The position numbers and the translations under genes are program-made. Of a DNA stretch of 33,756 bases, positions 7,638 to 17,255 are shown one piece after another. The first letter of the stretch is position 1. Each line of letters begins with the position of its first letter. The stretch is taken from contig CANQYB010000012.1 of assembly GCA_947627975.1 (NCBI GenBank), positions 1 through 33,756 of the forward strand, given 5' to 3'. Under the pieces are notes generated by a model that had not been told where the DNA came from, did no database searches, and was given only the letters and a program-made list of their open reading frames with translations. The DNA comes from an uncultured Bacilli bacterium. Lineage in GTDB: Bacteria; Bacillota_I; Bacilli_A; RF39; UBA660.

Positions 7638-9434
7638 ATGTGGTATGCTTTGATAAAAGATAATATAATTATAATAAGAGATTTTTTTAAATTAGTTAAA
7701 GGAAATAAAAAGTGGATTTTTTTATTGTTTTTAGGATCAATATTAGCTCATTTATTAAGCTTATTAACTCCTGTTTTTGCTTCAAATATAATTTACGAAG
7801 TAACAAATGGTAATATTAAAGATACATATATAAACATTGGATTATTAGGATTAACCTACATTGCATATAATTTATTTTGGTATTTAAATTATGTATCATA
7901 TTCATATAATTTTAAATATAGTTATAAAAATTTAAGGGAAAAAATTATTGATAAAGTATTTACTTATGATGTTGAATTTTCAGATAAAATTTCTAAAGGT
8001 ACTATCTTAAATACCGTAAATAGTGATACAGCTAATTTATCGGAAATGATTGATAACGTTTGTGAAATTTTAGTAGTTTTTGTAAAAGTTATTGTTATGA
8101 TTTTTATTTTTTTAAAAACAAATCTATTTATTGGAATATTAGTTTTAATGTTGGAATTTTTATATATAAAATCCTTTGATTATTGCAATATTAAAAGTAC
8201 AAAATATTTAAGAAATCAACAGAAATATAGAGATAAATTAACAGACAATTTATCACAAATTCTAAATGGTTTGGGAGAAATAAAAGTTTTTAATATTTAT
8301 GATAAGATAAAAAATGGATTTTATATAATTGCTAAAAAATGGGCAGATCAATATATGTTAAAAAGAAAATATGTTAATATTAGATCAAGTCTATTACCCT
8401 TTATTGTACATTTTGGAAAAATAGTTTTATATGTTATATTAGTATCATTTGTACTAAATGGAAAATATGAAGTAAATTTATTAATTTTATTAATTACTTA
8501 TTTTGAAAATATTATGACAAATACAAAAGATTTAATGGATTATTCAAGACAAATTAGAGAATGGTCAATTTCAATTATAAGAATCAATAATATTTTAAAT
8601 TATTCAAGTACTCAGCAATTATCTTTTGGAATGAATCAAAATGATTATATTAATGGTTTAGTAGAATTTAAAAATGTTAATTTCGCTTATAAATCAAAAA
8701 ATAAAGGAAATATTGAAAATATAAGTTTTGTAGCTGAACCGAATAAAATTACTGCTTTAGTAGGTCATAGTGGTTGTGGCAAAACAACTATTACTAATTT
8801 AATTCTTCGAAAATATAAAGTAGATAGTGGGAAAATATTAATAGATAATGAAGATATTTATGAATATTCTAAGGATGTTTACTCAACAAATGTTGTAGGA
8901 GTTAACCAAGTACCTTTTATGTTTAATATGAGTATTAGAAAAAATCTAAGTTTAATTGATTCTAATTTTGATAATCAAATTGAAGCATGTAAAAGAGTTG
9001 GTATTCATGATTATATTATGAATTTACCTAAAGGGTATAATACTATATTAACTGAAAATGCAACAAATTTTTCGGGTGGGCAAAAACAATTATTAGCAAT
9101 AGCAAGAACTTTATTGTCAAAGGCAGAAATATTAATATTTGATGAAGTAACAAGTTCTTTAGATACTATATTAGTGGAAAAAGTAAAAGAAATATTTGAA
9201 AATTTAAAATTAGATCATACGATTATTATAATAACTCACAAAAAAGATGTGATGAAAATTGCAGATAAAATAGTTGTTTTAAATAAAGGAAAAATAGTTG
9301 GTCAAGGTAGCCATAATGAACTTATGAAAAATAATGATTATTATATCGATTTGCAAATGAATAATTATTCAAGCTCACATAAAAAAGTAATTGATGATGT
9401 AGTAATTGAGGAAAATATTACAGAAAGTAAATAA
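7638..9434 (+). CDS. ABC exporter, fused membrane and ATPase domains
   Basis: 598 residues. Residues 1-320 hold about six membrane helices of the type I exporter fold. The ATPase domain follows: Walker A GHSGCGKT (about 376-383), signature FSGGQKQ (about 477-483), Walker B ILIFDE with the catalytic Glu, a D-loop (SSLD) and the switch His (TH). Both the signature and the Glu are canonical, so a homodimer with two active ATP sites is expected. It probably extrudes a peptide, lipid or drug. It follows the ATP-grasp gene with its own promoter, and the group suggests export of that enzyme's product. No ribosome binding site precedes the ATG at 7638, and a -10 box sits immediately upstream, so the mRNA may be leaderless. 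No alternative Met occurs before the first helix. Confidence 0.85.
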   Translation: MWYALIKDNIIIIRDFFKLVKGNKKWIFLLFLGSILAHLLSLLTPVFASNIIYEVTNGNIKDTYINIGLLGLTYIAYNLFWYLNYVSYSYNFKYSYKNLREKIIDKVFTYDVEFSDKISKGTILNTVNSDTANLSEMIDNVCEILVVFVKVIVMIFIFLKTNLFIGILVLMLEFLYIKSFDYCNIKSTKYLRNQQKYRDKLTDNLSQILNGLGEIKVFNIYDKIKNGFYIIAKKWADQYMLKRKYVNIRSSLLPFIVHFGKIVLYVILVSFVLNGKYEVNLLILLITYFENIMTNTKDLMDYSRQIREWSISIIRINNILNYSSTQQLSFGMNQNDYINGLVEFKNVNFAYKSKNKGNIENISFVAEPNKITALVGHSGCGKTTITNLILRKYKVDSGKILIDNEDIYEYSKDVYSTNVVGVNQVPFMFNMSIRKNLSLIDSNFDNQIEACKRVGIHDYIMNLPKGYNTILTENATNFSGGQKQLLAIARTLLSKAEILIFDEVTSSLDTILVEKVKEIFENLKLDHTIIIITHKKDVMKIADKIVVLNKGKIVGQGSHNELMKNNDYYIDLQMNNYSSSHKKVIDDVVIEENITESK

Positions 9435-9470
9435 AAGAATTATTTTATAATTAAATAATTATGATAAAAA

Positions 9471-9500
9471 ATTACATACATTTTTTATGTAATATTTTTA
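9471..9500 (+). terminator. Rho-independent terminator
   Basis: ATTACATA (9471-9478) and TATGTAAT (9486-9493) form an eight-pair stem, preceded by A5 and followed by a T run. It separates the single exporter from the heterodimeric pair. Confidence 0.75.
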
Positions 9501-9564
9501 TTAATCCATAAAATAAGATTAAGTGATACTAAAAAAATTAATTTAAAAAGAATTATAAATTGTG

Positions 9565-9573
9565 TGATATAAT
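9565..9573 (+). promoter_or_regulatory. Extended -10 promoter of the exporter pair
   Basis: TGATATAAT, an extended -10, about 93 bases before the ATG at 9666. No clear -35. The leader of about 85 bases is AT-rich and shows no recognised riboswitch or attenuator. Confidence 0.5.
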
Positions 9574-9665
9574 AAAAATTAAGCGGTAACATATAAATTT
9601 GTTATTTATTAATTTATTTATAAATATTATATTATTAAAGTTATTAAAATAAGAAAGGATAAATC

Positions 9666-11426
9666 ATGATAAAATTATTAAAAGGTTTTAAGAAAAAAGA
9701 TTGGTTTTTAATTATTGTAAGTTTTATTTTAATTGCTGCTCAAGTTTGGCTAGAATTAAAAATGCCTGATTATATGTCAGAAATTACACAATTAGTACAA
9801 ACTGAGGGTAGTAAAATGAAAGATATTCTTCTAAATGGAGGATATATGATTTCGTGTGCTTTGGGATCTTTAATATGTGCAATTATAACAGGATATTTAG
9901 TTTCAAATATTTCTGCCATATTTTCAAAAAATGTAAGAAAAAAATTATTTAATAAAGCAATTGATTTATCTACCGCTGAAATTAAAGAATTTTCAACAAG
10001 TAGTTTAATTACAAGAACTACTAATGATATTACTCAAATTCAAATGTTTATTGCAATGGGACTTCAAATGATGATTAAAGCACCTCTTACAGCAATATGG
10101 GCTGTAACTAAAATTTTGAATAAAAGTTGGCAATGGAGTGCTTTAACTGCCCTTGCAGTAGTAATTTTATTAGGTACAATATCTACAATTCTTATAATAG
10201 TATTACCAAGATTTAAAATTGTTCAAAAATTAATTGATAAAGTTAATAAAGTGACAAGAGAAAATCTTACGGGTATTAGAGTTATAAGAGCCTTTAATGC
10301 TGAAAAATATCAAGAAGATAAATTTGAAGAAGCAAATTATAATCTTACTAAAACGCAAACTTTTAATCAAAAAACATTTGCTGTTATGCAACCAGTAATG
10401 TTTTTAGTAATGTATTTTTTGACTTTATCAATTTATATAGTTGGAATATATTTAATAAAAAATAGTTTGATGGCAGATAAAATTTCGGTATTTGGAGATA
10501 TGGTAGTTTTTTCCTCATATTCTATGCAAGTTATTATGTCATTTTTAATGTTAGCTATGATATTTATGATACTTCCACGAGCTAATGTTTCGGCAAATAG
10601 AATTAATGAGGTTATGGAAAAAAATATAACAATTAAAAATGGAAATTTAAAAGAAACTAAAACAGGTAAAATAGGCACAATTGAATTTAAAAATGTTTCA
10701 TTTAAATATCCAGATGCTGAAGAATATGTCTTAAAAGATATTTCTTTTAAAGTTAATAAAGGGGAAACAGTTGCTTTTATTGGTTCAACAGGAAGTGGCA
10801 AATCAACATTAATAAATTTAATTCCTAGATTTTATGATGCTACTGATGGGGAAATATTAGTAGACGATATTAATGTTAAAGATTATGATCTTGAATATTT
10901 ATATAATAAATTAGGATATGTATCTCAAAAAGCAGTTATGTTTAATGATACAATTGAAGGAAATATCTTGTATGGTGATAATGGTAAGAAAAAATCTAAA
11001 AATTTAGTAAAAAAAGCTATAGAAATATCGCAATCTAAAGAATTTGTAGATAAAATGGAAAAATTGGAACAATCTATTATAGCTCAAGGTGGTACTAATA
11101 TTTCAGGAGGTCAAAAACAAAGACTTTCTATTGCCAGAGCTATTGCCAGAGAACCAGAAATATATATTTTTGATGATTCATTTTCAGCACTAGATTATAA
11201 GACTGATTCTATATTGAGGCATGAATTAAAAAAATATACGAAAGATGCAACAAGTTTAATTGTTGCTCAAAGAATTGGAACAATTATGAATGCTAATAAA
11301 ATTATAGTATTAGATAAAGGAAAATGTGTAGGAGTAGGAACACATAAAGAACTTCTTAAATCATGTGAAATATATAAACAAATAGCCTTATCACAATTAT
11401 CAAAGGAGGAACTTGAAAATGCCTAA
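9666..11426 (+). CDS. Heterodimeric ABC exporter, degenerate-site subunit (BmrC/EfrA-like)
   Basis: 586 residues behind AAAGGA. Six membrane helices (about 1-320) precede an ATPase domain with Walker A GSTGSGKS (about 373-380), signature ISGGQKQR and Walker B IYIFDD. The second acidic residue of Walker B is Asp where the catalytic Glu normally stands. The switch position reads VAQR, so the usual His is Gln. This combination marks the subunit contributing the inactive ATP site in heterodimeric multidrug exporters such as BmrCD, LmrCD, EfrAB and TM287/288. It overlaps the next gene by eight bases, so translation is coupled and the two products pair. Substrates are probably drugs, dyes or lipids; specificity cannot be read from sequence. 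Confidence 0.9.
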   Translation: MIKLLKGFKKKDWFLIIVSFILIAAQVWLELKMPDYMSEITQLVQTEGSKMKDILLNGGYMISCALGSLICAIITGYLVSNISAIFSKNVRKKLFNKAIDLSTAEIKEFSTSSLITRTTNDITQIQMFIAMGLQMMIKAPLTAIWAVTKILNKSWQWSALTALAVVILLGTISTILIIVLPRFKIVQKLIDKVNKVTRENLTGIRVIRAFNAEKYQEDKFEEANYNLTKTQTFNQKTFAVMQPVMFLVMYFLTLSIYIVGIYLIKNSLMADKISVFGDMVVFSSYSMQVIMSFLMLAMIFMILPRANVSANRINEVMEKNITIKNGNLKETKTGKIGTIEFKNVSFKYPDAEEYVLKDISFKVNKGETVAFIGSTGSGKSTLINLIPRFYDATDGEILVDDINVKDYDLEYLYNKLGYVSQKAVMFNDTIEGNILYGDNGKKKSKNLVKKAIEISQSKEFVDKMEKLEQSIIAQGGTNISGGQKQRLSIARAIAREPEIYIFDDSFSALDYKTDSILRHELKKYTKDATSLIVAQRIGTIMNANKIIVLDKGKCVGVGTHKELLKSCEIYKQIALSQLSKEELENA

Positions 11427-13743
11427 AAGACCAATAAAAAGAGAAAAAGCTAAAAACTTTAAAGAGGCAATTTTAAGACTTTTTAAAGAACTAAATCCTT
11501 TTAAATATTTAATAACTATTGGTTTAATACTTGCAGTTTTTGGATCAATACTTTCCATCTTAGCCCCTAATAAACTTTCTAATTTAGTTGATGAAATATC
11601 TAAAGGTTTAATAGTTAATACTAAAAATTTAGAAAAAATTACAGATAATGTCCAAAAAGATTTTAGTAAAGAAAAAATGTCAGCTATTATGCCAAAAATT
11701 TTAAATATCAATATAGATGATAAAATTATTTCAAACATTATGAAATCAAATTTAATAACCAATGAAGAAAAAATAACTTTTCAGGAATTTATATCCTCAG
11801 TCAATTCTAATGATTTTGAAAATATGTTAATAAAATTAAAAAAATTACCAAGAAATATTTTAAATATAATATTACCAGATTCAAAATATAATAATATTGA
11901 TATTTCTACAGATGATAAATTAAAACTTATTAATATTATGTCTTTAAAAAATGAAAATGATATAAAAAATATAAATATTCCTTCTTCAATAGCAAATATT
12001 ATTTTTAAAGATATTAAAATAAATAAAATAACAATTACTCCTTTAGAACAGAACAAATTTATAAGCATAATGAGTACAGTAAAAAAAGATGATAATCCAA
12101 CTTTAATTTATGCCAAAATAGATAAAATGCCAAAATCAATTCAAAAAGCAGTTATGCCTGTATTTAATATGAAGAAAATTAAACAAATAGTTGGTTTTCT
12201 AATTGGATTATATCTATTATCTGCATTATTTAATTATATAGTATCTATTTTAATGACTATTGTATCTAATCGTTTTGCCAAAAAACTGCGTAGTGGAATT
12301 TCTTACAAAATTAATAAATTACCTTTAAAATATTTTGATAAAAATCAATCAGGAGATATTTTATCAAGAGTTACTAATGATGTTGATACAATTTCTCAAA
12401 GTATGAATCAATCTTTTGCTACTTTAGTAAGTGCTATAACACTTTTTTTAGGAACAATTATCATGATGTTTGTAACAAACTGGATTATGGCTTTAACGGC
12501 AATTGGAGCAAGTTTAATTGGATTTATATTTATGTTTAAAGTATTAAATAAATCACAAAAATATTTTATTCAAAGACAAAAATATTTAGGAAAAATAAAT
12601 TCTCATATTGAGGAAGTTTATTCTGGGTTAAATGTTATAAAAGCTTATAATGGTAAAAAACAAGCTAATAAAAAATTTGATGAATTGAATGAAAAAGTAT
12701 ACGAAGCTAATAGAAAAAGTCAATTTTTATCAGGTTTAATGATGCCTATGATGAATTTTATAGGAAACTTTGGTTATGTTGCAGTTTGTATTGTTGGTGC
12801 AATACTTACTATGAATGATTATATAACTTTTGGAGTTATTGTGGCATTTATGACTTATGTTAGACTTTTTACATCTCCACTTTCTCAAATAGGTCAAGCA
12901 ATGACAGCTCTTCAAACAACAGCGGCAGCAAGTGAAAGAGTATTTGAATTTATGGATGAAAAAGAGATGAGCAATCAAAAAAATATTATAAGAAAATTAG
13001 ATAAAAATAAAGTTGTTGGAAATATTGAATTTGAAAATGTAGAATTTACCTATGATGGTAATAATTTACCAACAATCAAAAATTTTAATGTTAAAGTAAA
13101 AGCTGGAGAAAAAATTGCTATAGTTGGTCCAACTGGAGCCGGTAAAACTACTATGGTAAATCTTTTAATGAAGTTTTATGATATTAATAAAGGTAATATA
13201 AAAATTGATGGCATACCAACAAGTGAACTTACAAGAGAAAATATTCATGAATTATTTACTATGGTACTTCAAGATACTTGGCTATTTGATGGAACTATAA
13301 AAGAAAATATTATTTATAATAGAAAAAATATTTCATTAGAAAAAGTTAAAAAAGTTTGCAAAATAGTTGGGTTAGATCATTTTATAAAAACATTGCCAAA
13401 TGGATATAATTCAAAAATATCTGAAAGTGACAATGTATCAGCAGGCCAAAGACAATTGCTTACAATTGCAAGAGGTATGATTGAAGATGCTCCATTTTTA
13501 ATTTTAGATGAAGCAACAAGCAATGTGGATACTCGAACTGAAGAATTAGTACAAAAAGCTATGGATAAATTAACTGATGGTAAAACATCTTTTATAATTG
13601 CTCACAGACTGTCAACAATTAAAAATGCAGATTTAATTTTAGTTATGAAAAATGGAAATATTATAGAACAAGGTAATCATAAGGAGTTAATGAAGAAAAA
13701 AGGATTTTACGCAGATTTATATAATTCTCAATTTGAATTATAG
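11419..13743 (+). CDS. Heterodimeric ABC exporter, active subunit with extracellular insertion
   Basis: 774 residues. The start is the ATG at 11419, behind AAAGGAGG; the TTG at 11413 adds two residues and lies too close to that site. One membrane helix (about 32-52) is followed by about 200 residues of hydrophilic, Lys/Asn/Ile-rich sequence (about 55-255) before the second helix at about 257-280. Relatives have only a short outer loop there and about 580-670 residues in total. The ATPase domain has Walker A GPTGAGKT (about 570-577), an altered signature VSAGQRQ, Walker B LILDEATS with the catalytic Glu, and the switch His in IIAHR. With its partner it forms one complete and one degenerate ATP site, as in BmrCD. 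The outer insertion might bind substrate or another protein. Confidence 0.9.
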   Translation: MPKRPIKREKAKNFKEAILRLFKELNPFKYLITIGLILAVFGSILSILAPNKLSNLVDEISKGLIVNTKNLEKITDNVQKDFSKEKMSAIMPKILNINIDDKIISNIMKSNLITNEEKITFQEFISSVNSNDFENMLIKLKKLPRNILNIILPDSKYNNIDISTDDKLKLINIMSLKNENDIKNINIPSSIANIIFKDIKINKITITPLEQNKFISIMSTVKKDDNPTLIYAKIDKMPKSIQKAVMPVFNMKKIKQIVGFLIGLYLLSALFNYIVSILMTIVSNRFAKKLRSGISYKINKLPLKYFDKNQSGDILSRVTNDVDTISQSMNQSFATLVSAITLFLGTIIMMFVTNWIMALTAIGASLIGFIFMFKVLNKSQKYFIQRQKYLGKINSHIEEVYSGLNVIKAYNGKKQANKKFDELNEKVYEANRKSQFLSGLMMPMMNFIGNFGYVAVCIVGAILTMNDYITFGVIVAFMTYVRLFTSPLSQIGQAMTALQTTAAASERVFEFMDEKEMSNQKNIIRKLDKNKVVGNIEFENVEFTYDGNNLPTIKNFNVKVKAGEKIAIVGPTGAGKTTMVNLLMKFYDINKGNIKIDGIPTSELTRENIHELFTMVLQDTWLFDGTIKENIIYNRKNISLEKVKKVCKIVGLDHFIKTLPNGYNSKISESDNVSAGQRQLLTIARGMIEDAPFLILDEATSNVDTRTEELVQKAMDKLTDGKTSFIIAHRLSTIKNADLILVMKNGNIIEQGNHKELMKKKGFYADLYNSQFEL

Positions 13744-13901
13744 AATTATTTTTTAAATATATGATATATATAATTAATTTTAAAGAAATCTAAATTATGT
13801 AATTTATAATATTTTGTTTGTATTAGTAAGAAAAAATTTTTAATTAATTATTATGCATATTAATTTTTTTTCAATTCATAATAATATTGGAGGAAAATTA
13901 T

Positions 13902-14339
13902 ATGGAAAAAAAAGAAAATGATGTAAATGTTTTAGATGAACTTAATAAAGGTGCTTGTATGGGTACTGATGCAATTAATTTTATTTTAGATAAAGTTGAA
14001 GATCCAAAATTAAAAGAAGTTTTAAATCAGCAGTATAAGGACTATGAAAAAATATTAAATGAAATATCACAGTTATATCCAGAATATAGTAAAAAAGAAC
14101 CACATGAAACTAATGTAATTAATAAAGCTATGACATGGTATGGAATTCAAATGAAAACACTGAACGATAAAAGTAACTCTAAAATAGCAGAATTGCTTCT
14201 TCAAGGAACTAATATGGGTATTATTGAAGGAAGAAAATTACTTAATCACAAAAGTACTGACGAAAAAGTAAATGAGCTTACTCAAGCTTATGTTGATATG
14301 CAAGAAGAAGCAGTTGAAAAATTAAAAAAATTTTTATAA
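13902..14339 (+). CDS. Ferritin-like four-helix protein (possibly DUF2383-like)
   Basis: 145 residues behind GGAGG; the ATG at 13902 is the start, because an in-frame TTG at 13887 overlaps the ribosome binding site. The sequence is almost entirely amphipathic helix in four blocks, beginning DVNVLDELNKGACMGTDAIN and including QYKDYEKILNEI and DMQEEAVEKLKKFL. This arrangement fits the ferritin-like bundle of DUF2383-type proteins, but no complete di-iron ExxH pair is evident, so metal binding is unproven. It is the first gene of a stress-related stretch, ends in a terminator, and is followed by superoxide dismutase. Confidence 0.5.
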   Translation: MEKKENDVNVLDELNKGACMGTDAINFILDKVEDPKLKEVLNQQYKDYEKILNEISQLYPEYSKKEPHETNVINKAMTWYGIQMKTLNDKSNSKIAELLLQGTNMGIIEGRKLLNHKSTDEKVNELTQAYVDMQEEAVEKLKKFL

Positions 14340-14363
14340 AGGTAAGATTTATTCTTACTTTTT
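14338..14363 (+). terminator. Rho-independent terminator
   Basis: AAAGGTAAGA (14338-14347) pairs with TCTTACTTTT (14353-14362), ten pairs with one G-U, ending in a T run. It overlaps the stop codon of the ferritin-like gene by two bases. Confidence 0.75.
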
Positions 14364-14409
14364 AAATAGTCCAAAATATTTAGCATAAAATATTTTAGGA
14401 GGATATTTT

Positions 14410-15015
14410 ATGTATAAATTAAATTCTTTACCATTTTTATATCAAGATTTAGAACCATATATTGATACTCATACAATTGGTGTTCATTATCATAAACATC
14501 ATCAAAATTATTTAAATAAATTAAATTTATTACTTCAAAATAATAATTATAATTATCATTATAATATATATGAACTTTTGTATCATATTAATGAATTTAA
14601 AGAAGAGGTCAGAGAAGATATTTTATTTAATTTAGGAGGAGTTTTAAATCATAATTTATATTGGAAAAGTATAAATCCCCATCATGAAGAACCTAAAGGA
14701 AAATTAAAAGGGCAAATTATAAAACAATATAGTTCATTAGAAAATTTTTTTACTTTATTTAAGGAAAGTGCCCTTAAATTAAAAGGATCAGGTTATACTT
14801 TTTTAATTTTAAAGAATAATGGAATGCTTGATATTATTAACTTACCTAATCAAGAGACTCCTTTATCTTTTGGATATATTCCACTTTTTAATATTGATAT
14901 GTGGGAACATGCTTATTATTTAAATTATAAAAATGAAAAAGAAAAATATGTGGATAATTTTATAAATATTGCTGATTTTAAAAATGCTAATAATGTATTT
15001 AATAATTTAATTTAG
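14410..15015 (+). CDS. sodA: Superoxide dismutase, Mn/Fe type
   Basis: 201 residues behind TAGGAGG. It converts superoxide to oxygen and hydrogen peroxide in the cytoplasm. The family landmarks are present: an N-terminal LPFLYQDLEPYID, the metal His in the first helix (HYHKHHQNY), the second His in LNHNLYW, the GSGYTFL strand (GSGWxWL in most relatives) and the metal pair in DMWEHAYYLNY. Two substitutions are notable: YTF for the usual WAW, and a long Asn-rich stretch in the second helix. Length is normal for the family. The stop codon lies inside the heat-shock operator of clpB. No strong terminator separates the two genes, so some read-through into clpB is possible. Confidence 0.85.
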   Translation: MYKLNSLPFLYQDLEPYIDTHTIGVHYHKHHQNYLNKLNLLLQNNNYNYHYNIYELLYHINEFKEEVREDILFNLGGVLNHNLYWKSINPHHEEPKGKLKGQIIKQYSSLENFFTLFKESALKLKGSGYTFLILKNNGMLDIINLPNQETPLSFGYIPLFNIDMWEHAYYLNYKNEKEKYVDNFINIADFKNANNVFNNLI

Positions 15016-15038
15016 CACTCATACTTGACAAGTGCTAA
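15012..15038 (+). promoter_or_regulatory. CIRCE operator (HrcA binding site)
   Basis: TTAGCACTC (15012-15020), nine bases, then AAGTGCTAA (15030-15038). This matches the CIRCE consensus TTAGCACTC-N9-GAGTGCTAA except for one base (A for G at 15030). It overlaps the sod stop codon (15013-15015) and the -35 box of clpB, so bound HrcA would block polymerase. Confidence 0.95.
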
Positions 15039-15052
15039 AAATGTGATATAAT
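15025..15052 (+). promoter_or_regulatory. Sigma-A promoter of clpB
   Basis: Perfect TTGACA (15025-15030) and perfect TATAAT (15047-15052) with 16 bases between. The -35 box begins in the CIRCE spacer and runs into its right arm. Confidence 0.9.
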
Positions 15053-15084
15053 TCATATTAGTAATTTGTAAGGGAGGTAATAGT

Positions 15085-17202
15085 ATGAATGGACAAAATC
15101 CTTATCAAGAAAATTTAGAAAATGTATTAGAAAAGTATGGAAGAGATATTGTACAAAGTGTTAAAGATGGTAAAGTTGATCCGGTAATTGGAAGAGATGA
15201 TGAAGTAAGAAGTATTACGCGTATTTTATCTCGAAAAACTAAAAATAATCCTGTTTTAATTGGTGAACCAGGTGTAGGTAAAACGGCAATCGTTGAAGGT
15301 CTTGCTCAAAGAATTGTTAAAGGTGATGTACCAGAAAGTTTAAGAAATAAAACTATTTGGGAACTAGATATGGGAGCACTAGTTGCTGGTGCTAAATATC
15401 GTGGTGAATTTGAAGAAAGACTAAAAGCAGTATTAAAAGAAATAAAAGATTCTGATGGAGAAATTATTTTATTTATTGATGAAATTCATATGATAGTTGG
15501 AGCTGGTGCTCTTGATGGTGCTATGGATGCATCTAATATGTTAAAGCCTTTGCTTGCACGTGGGGAAATACATTGTATTGGGGCAACAACTTTAAATGAA
15601 TATCGAAAATATATTGAAAAAGATGGAGCATTAGAAAGACGTTTTCAAAAAATTCAAGTTAAAGAACCAACTGTTTTAGATACAATAACAATATTAAGAG
15701 GTTTGAAAAAACGATTTGAAGTTTTTCATGGGGTTAATATAAAAGATAATGCTTTAGTTGCGGCAGCCACTTTGTCTGATAGATATATTACATCTCGATT
15801 TTTGCCGGATAAAGCAATCGATCTTGTAGATGAGGCATGTGCTACAATTAAAGTGCAAATTGACTCTGTGCCAGTTGATCTTGACACATTAACTAGAAAA
15901 ATTATGCAATTGGAAATTGAAAAACAAGCATTAAAAAAAGAAAAAGATGAACTTTCAAAAAAAAGAGTTGAAGAAATTGATAAAACTTTATATAATCTAA
16001 AAAAAGATGAAGAAAAATTACGTAATGATTGGCAAAAAGAAAAAAAAGTAAATGATGAAATAAAAGATTTAAAAAAAGAAATAGAAGATGCAAAATTTAA
16101 ATTGGAGCAAGCTGAAAATAATTATGATTTAAATGAAGCTGCTAAACTTAGACATGGTATAATTCCTAAATTAGAAAAAGATTTAGAAAATTTACGTAAT
16201 AATGATGACGATAAAATATTAAGTGATACTGTAACTGATGAGTCAATTGCAGAAATAATATCAAAATGGACTAATATTCCTATAGCTAAGTTAGTAGGGG
16301 GAGAAAAAGAAAAATTATTAAATTTAAAAGAAAATATGAAAAAAAGAGTTAAAGGACAAGATGAAGCTTTAAATTTAGTTAGCGAAGCTATAAAAAGAGC
16401 AAGAGCAGGAATAAAAGATCCTAATCATCCAATTGGTTCGTTTATATTTTTAGGTCCAACTGGTGTAGGTAAAACAGAAGTGGCAAGAAGTTTAGCTTAT
16501 GAATTATTTGATGATGAACGCCATATGGTAAGAATTGATATGAGTGAATATATGGAAGCTCATTCCGTATCTCGTTTAGTTGGAGCTCCTCCTGGGTATG
16601 TAGGTTATGATGAGGGAGGACAACTTACTGAGGCAGTTAGAAGAAATCCTTATAGTATTATTTTATTTGATGAAATAGAAAAAGCTCATAAAGATGTATT
16701 TAATATATTACTTCAAATACTTGATGATGGAAGAATTACTGATGGACAAGGAAGAACTGTTGATTTTAAAAATACAATAATTATAATGACTTCAAATTTA
16801 GGTAGTGAATATATATTAGAAAATAAAAATAATGTAAAAGAGCTTATTGATAAAGAATTAAAAATGACATTTAAACCTGAATTCATTAATAGAATTGATG
16901 AAATTATTATTTTTAAATCACTTTCTAAAGAGACAGTTTATGAAATTCTTGATAAAATAATAAGTGATATTGAAAAACGTTTAAATGATAAAAATATAAA
17001 AATTAAATTAACAAATGAAGCTAAAAAATTTATTGTAGATTCTTCTTATAGTGAATTATATGGGGCTAGGCCAATAAAAAGATTTGTAACAAATAATATT
17101 GAAAATTTACTTGCTAATGTTATTTTAAATGATGAAATTAAATTTGGAGAAGAGATATTATTTGATTTAAAAGATAATAATTTAGTAATAAAAAGAAATT
17201 AA
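15085..17202 (+). CDS. clpB: ClpB disaggregase lacking the N-terminal domain
   Basis: 705 residues behind GGGAGG. ClpB is an ATP-driven hexamer that pulls proteins out of aggregates, usually with DnaK. The first ATPase ring has Walker A GEPGVGKT (60-67) and ILFIDEIH; the second has GPTGVGKT (457-464) and ILFDEIEK. Between them lies a Lys/Glu-rich coiled coil (about 275-395), the M domain typical of ClpB and much longer than that of ClpC. No ClpP-binding IGF/LGF loop is seen. Typical ClpB has about 860 residues; here the chain begins almost directly at the first ATPase domain, so the N domain is absent, as in short ClpB forms. A CIRCE operator and near-perfect promoter place it under HrcA heat-shock control. 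Confidence 0.95.
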   Translation: MNGQNPYQENLENVLEKYGRDIVQSVKDGKVDPVIGRDDEVRSITRILSRKTKNNPVLIGEPGVGKTAIVEGLAQRIVKGDVPESLRNKTIWELDMGALVAGAKYRGEFEERLKAVLKEIKDSDGEIILFIDEIHMIVGAGALDGAMDASNMLKPLLARGEIHCIGATTLNEYRKYIEKDGALERRFQKIQVKEPTVLDTITILRGLKKRFEVFHGVNIKDNALVAAATLSDRYITSRFLPDKAIDLVDEACATIKVQIDSVPVDLDTLTRKIMQLEIEKQALKKEKDELSKKRVEEIDKTLYNLKKDEEKLRNDWQKEKKVNDEIKDLKKEIEDAKFKLEQAENNYDLNEAAKLRHGIIPKLEKDLENLRNNDDDKILSDTVTDESIAEIISKWTNIPIAKLVGGEKEKLLNLKENMKKRVKGQDEALNLVSEAIKRARAGIKDPNHPIGSFIFLGPTGVGKTEVARSLAYELFDDERHMVRIDMSEYMEAHSVSRLVGAPPGYVGYDEGGQLTEAVRRNPYSIILFDEIEKAHKDVFNILLQILDDGRITDGQGRTVDFKNTIIIMTSNLGSEYILENKNNVKELIDKELKMTFKPEFINRIDEIIIFKSLSKETVYEILDKIISDIEKRLNDKNIKIKLTNEAKKFIVDSSYSELYGARPIKRFVTNNIENLLANVILNDEIKFGEEILFDLKDNNLVIKRN

Positions 17203-17228
17203 GAAAAAAAATTTAATTTCTTTTTTTA

Positions 17229-17237
17229 TGCTATAAT
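17229..17237 (+). promoter_or_regulatory. Extended -10 promoter
   Basis: TGCTATAAT, just after a T-rich stretch that could end the clpB transcript (AGAAA...TTTCT followed by T7, 17203-17227). The start codon follows at 17256. Confidence 0.5.
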
Positions 17238-17255
17238 TATTTAGGAGGAATTTAA

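Noticed and set aside
12736-12978. Minus-strand frame rich in Cys, Ser and His inside the exporter gene
   Set aside because: Shadow of an intact, conserved membrane domain on the plus strand.
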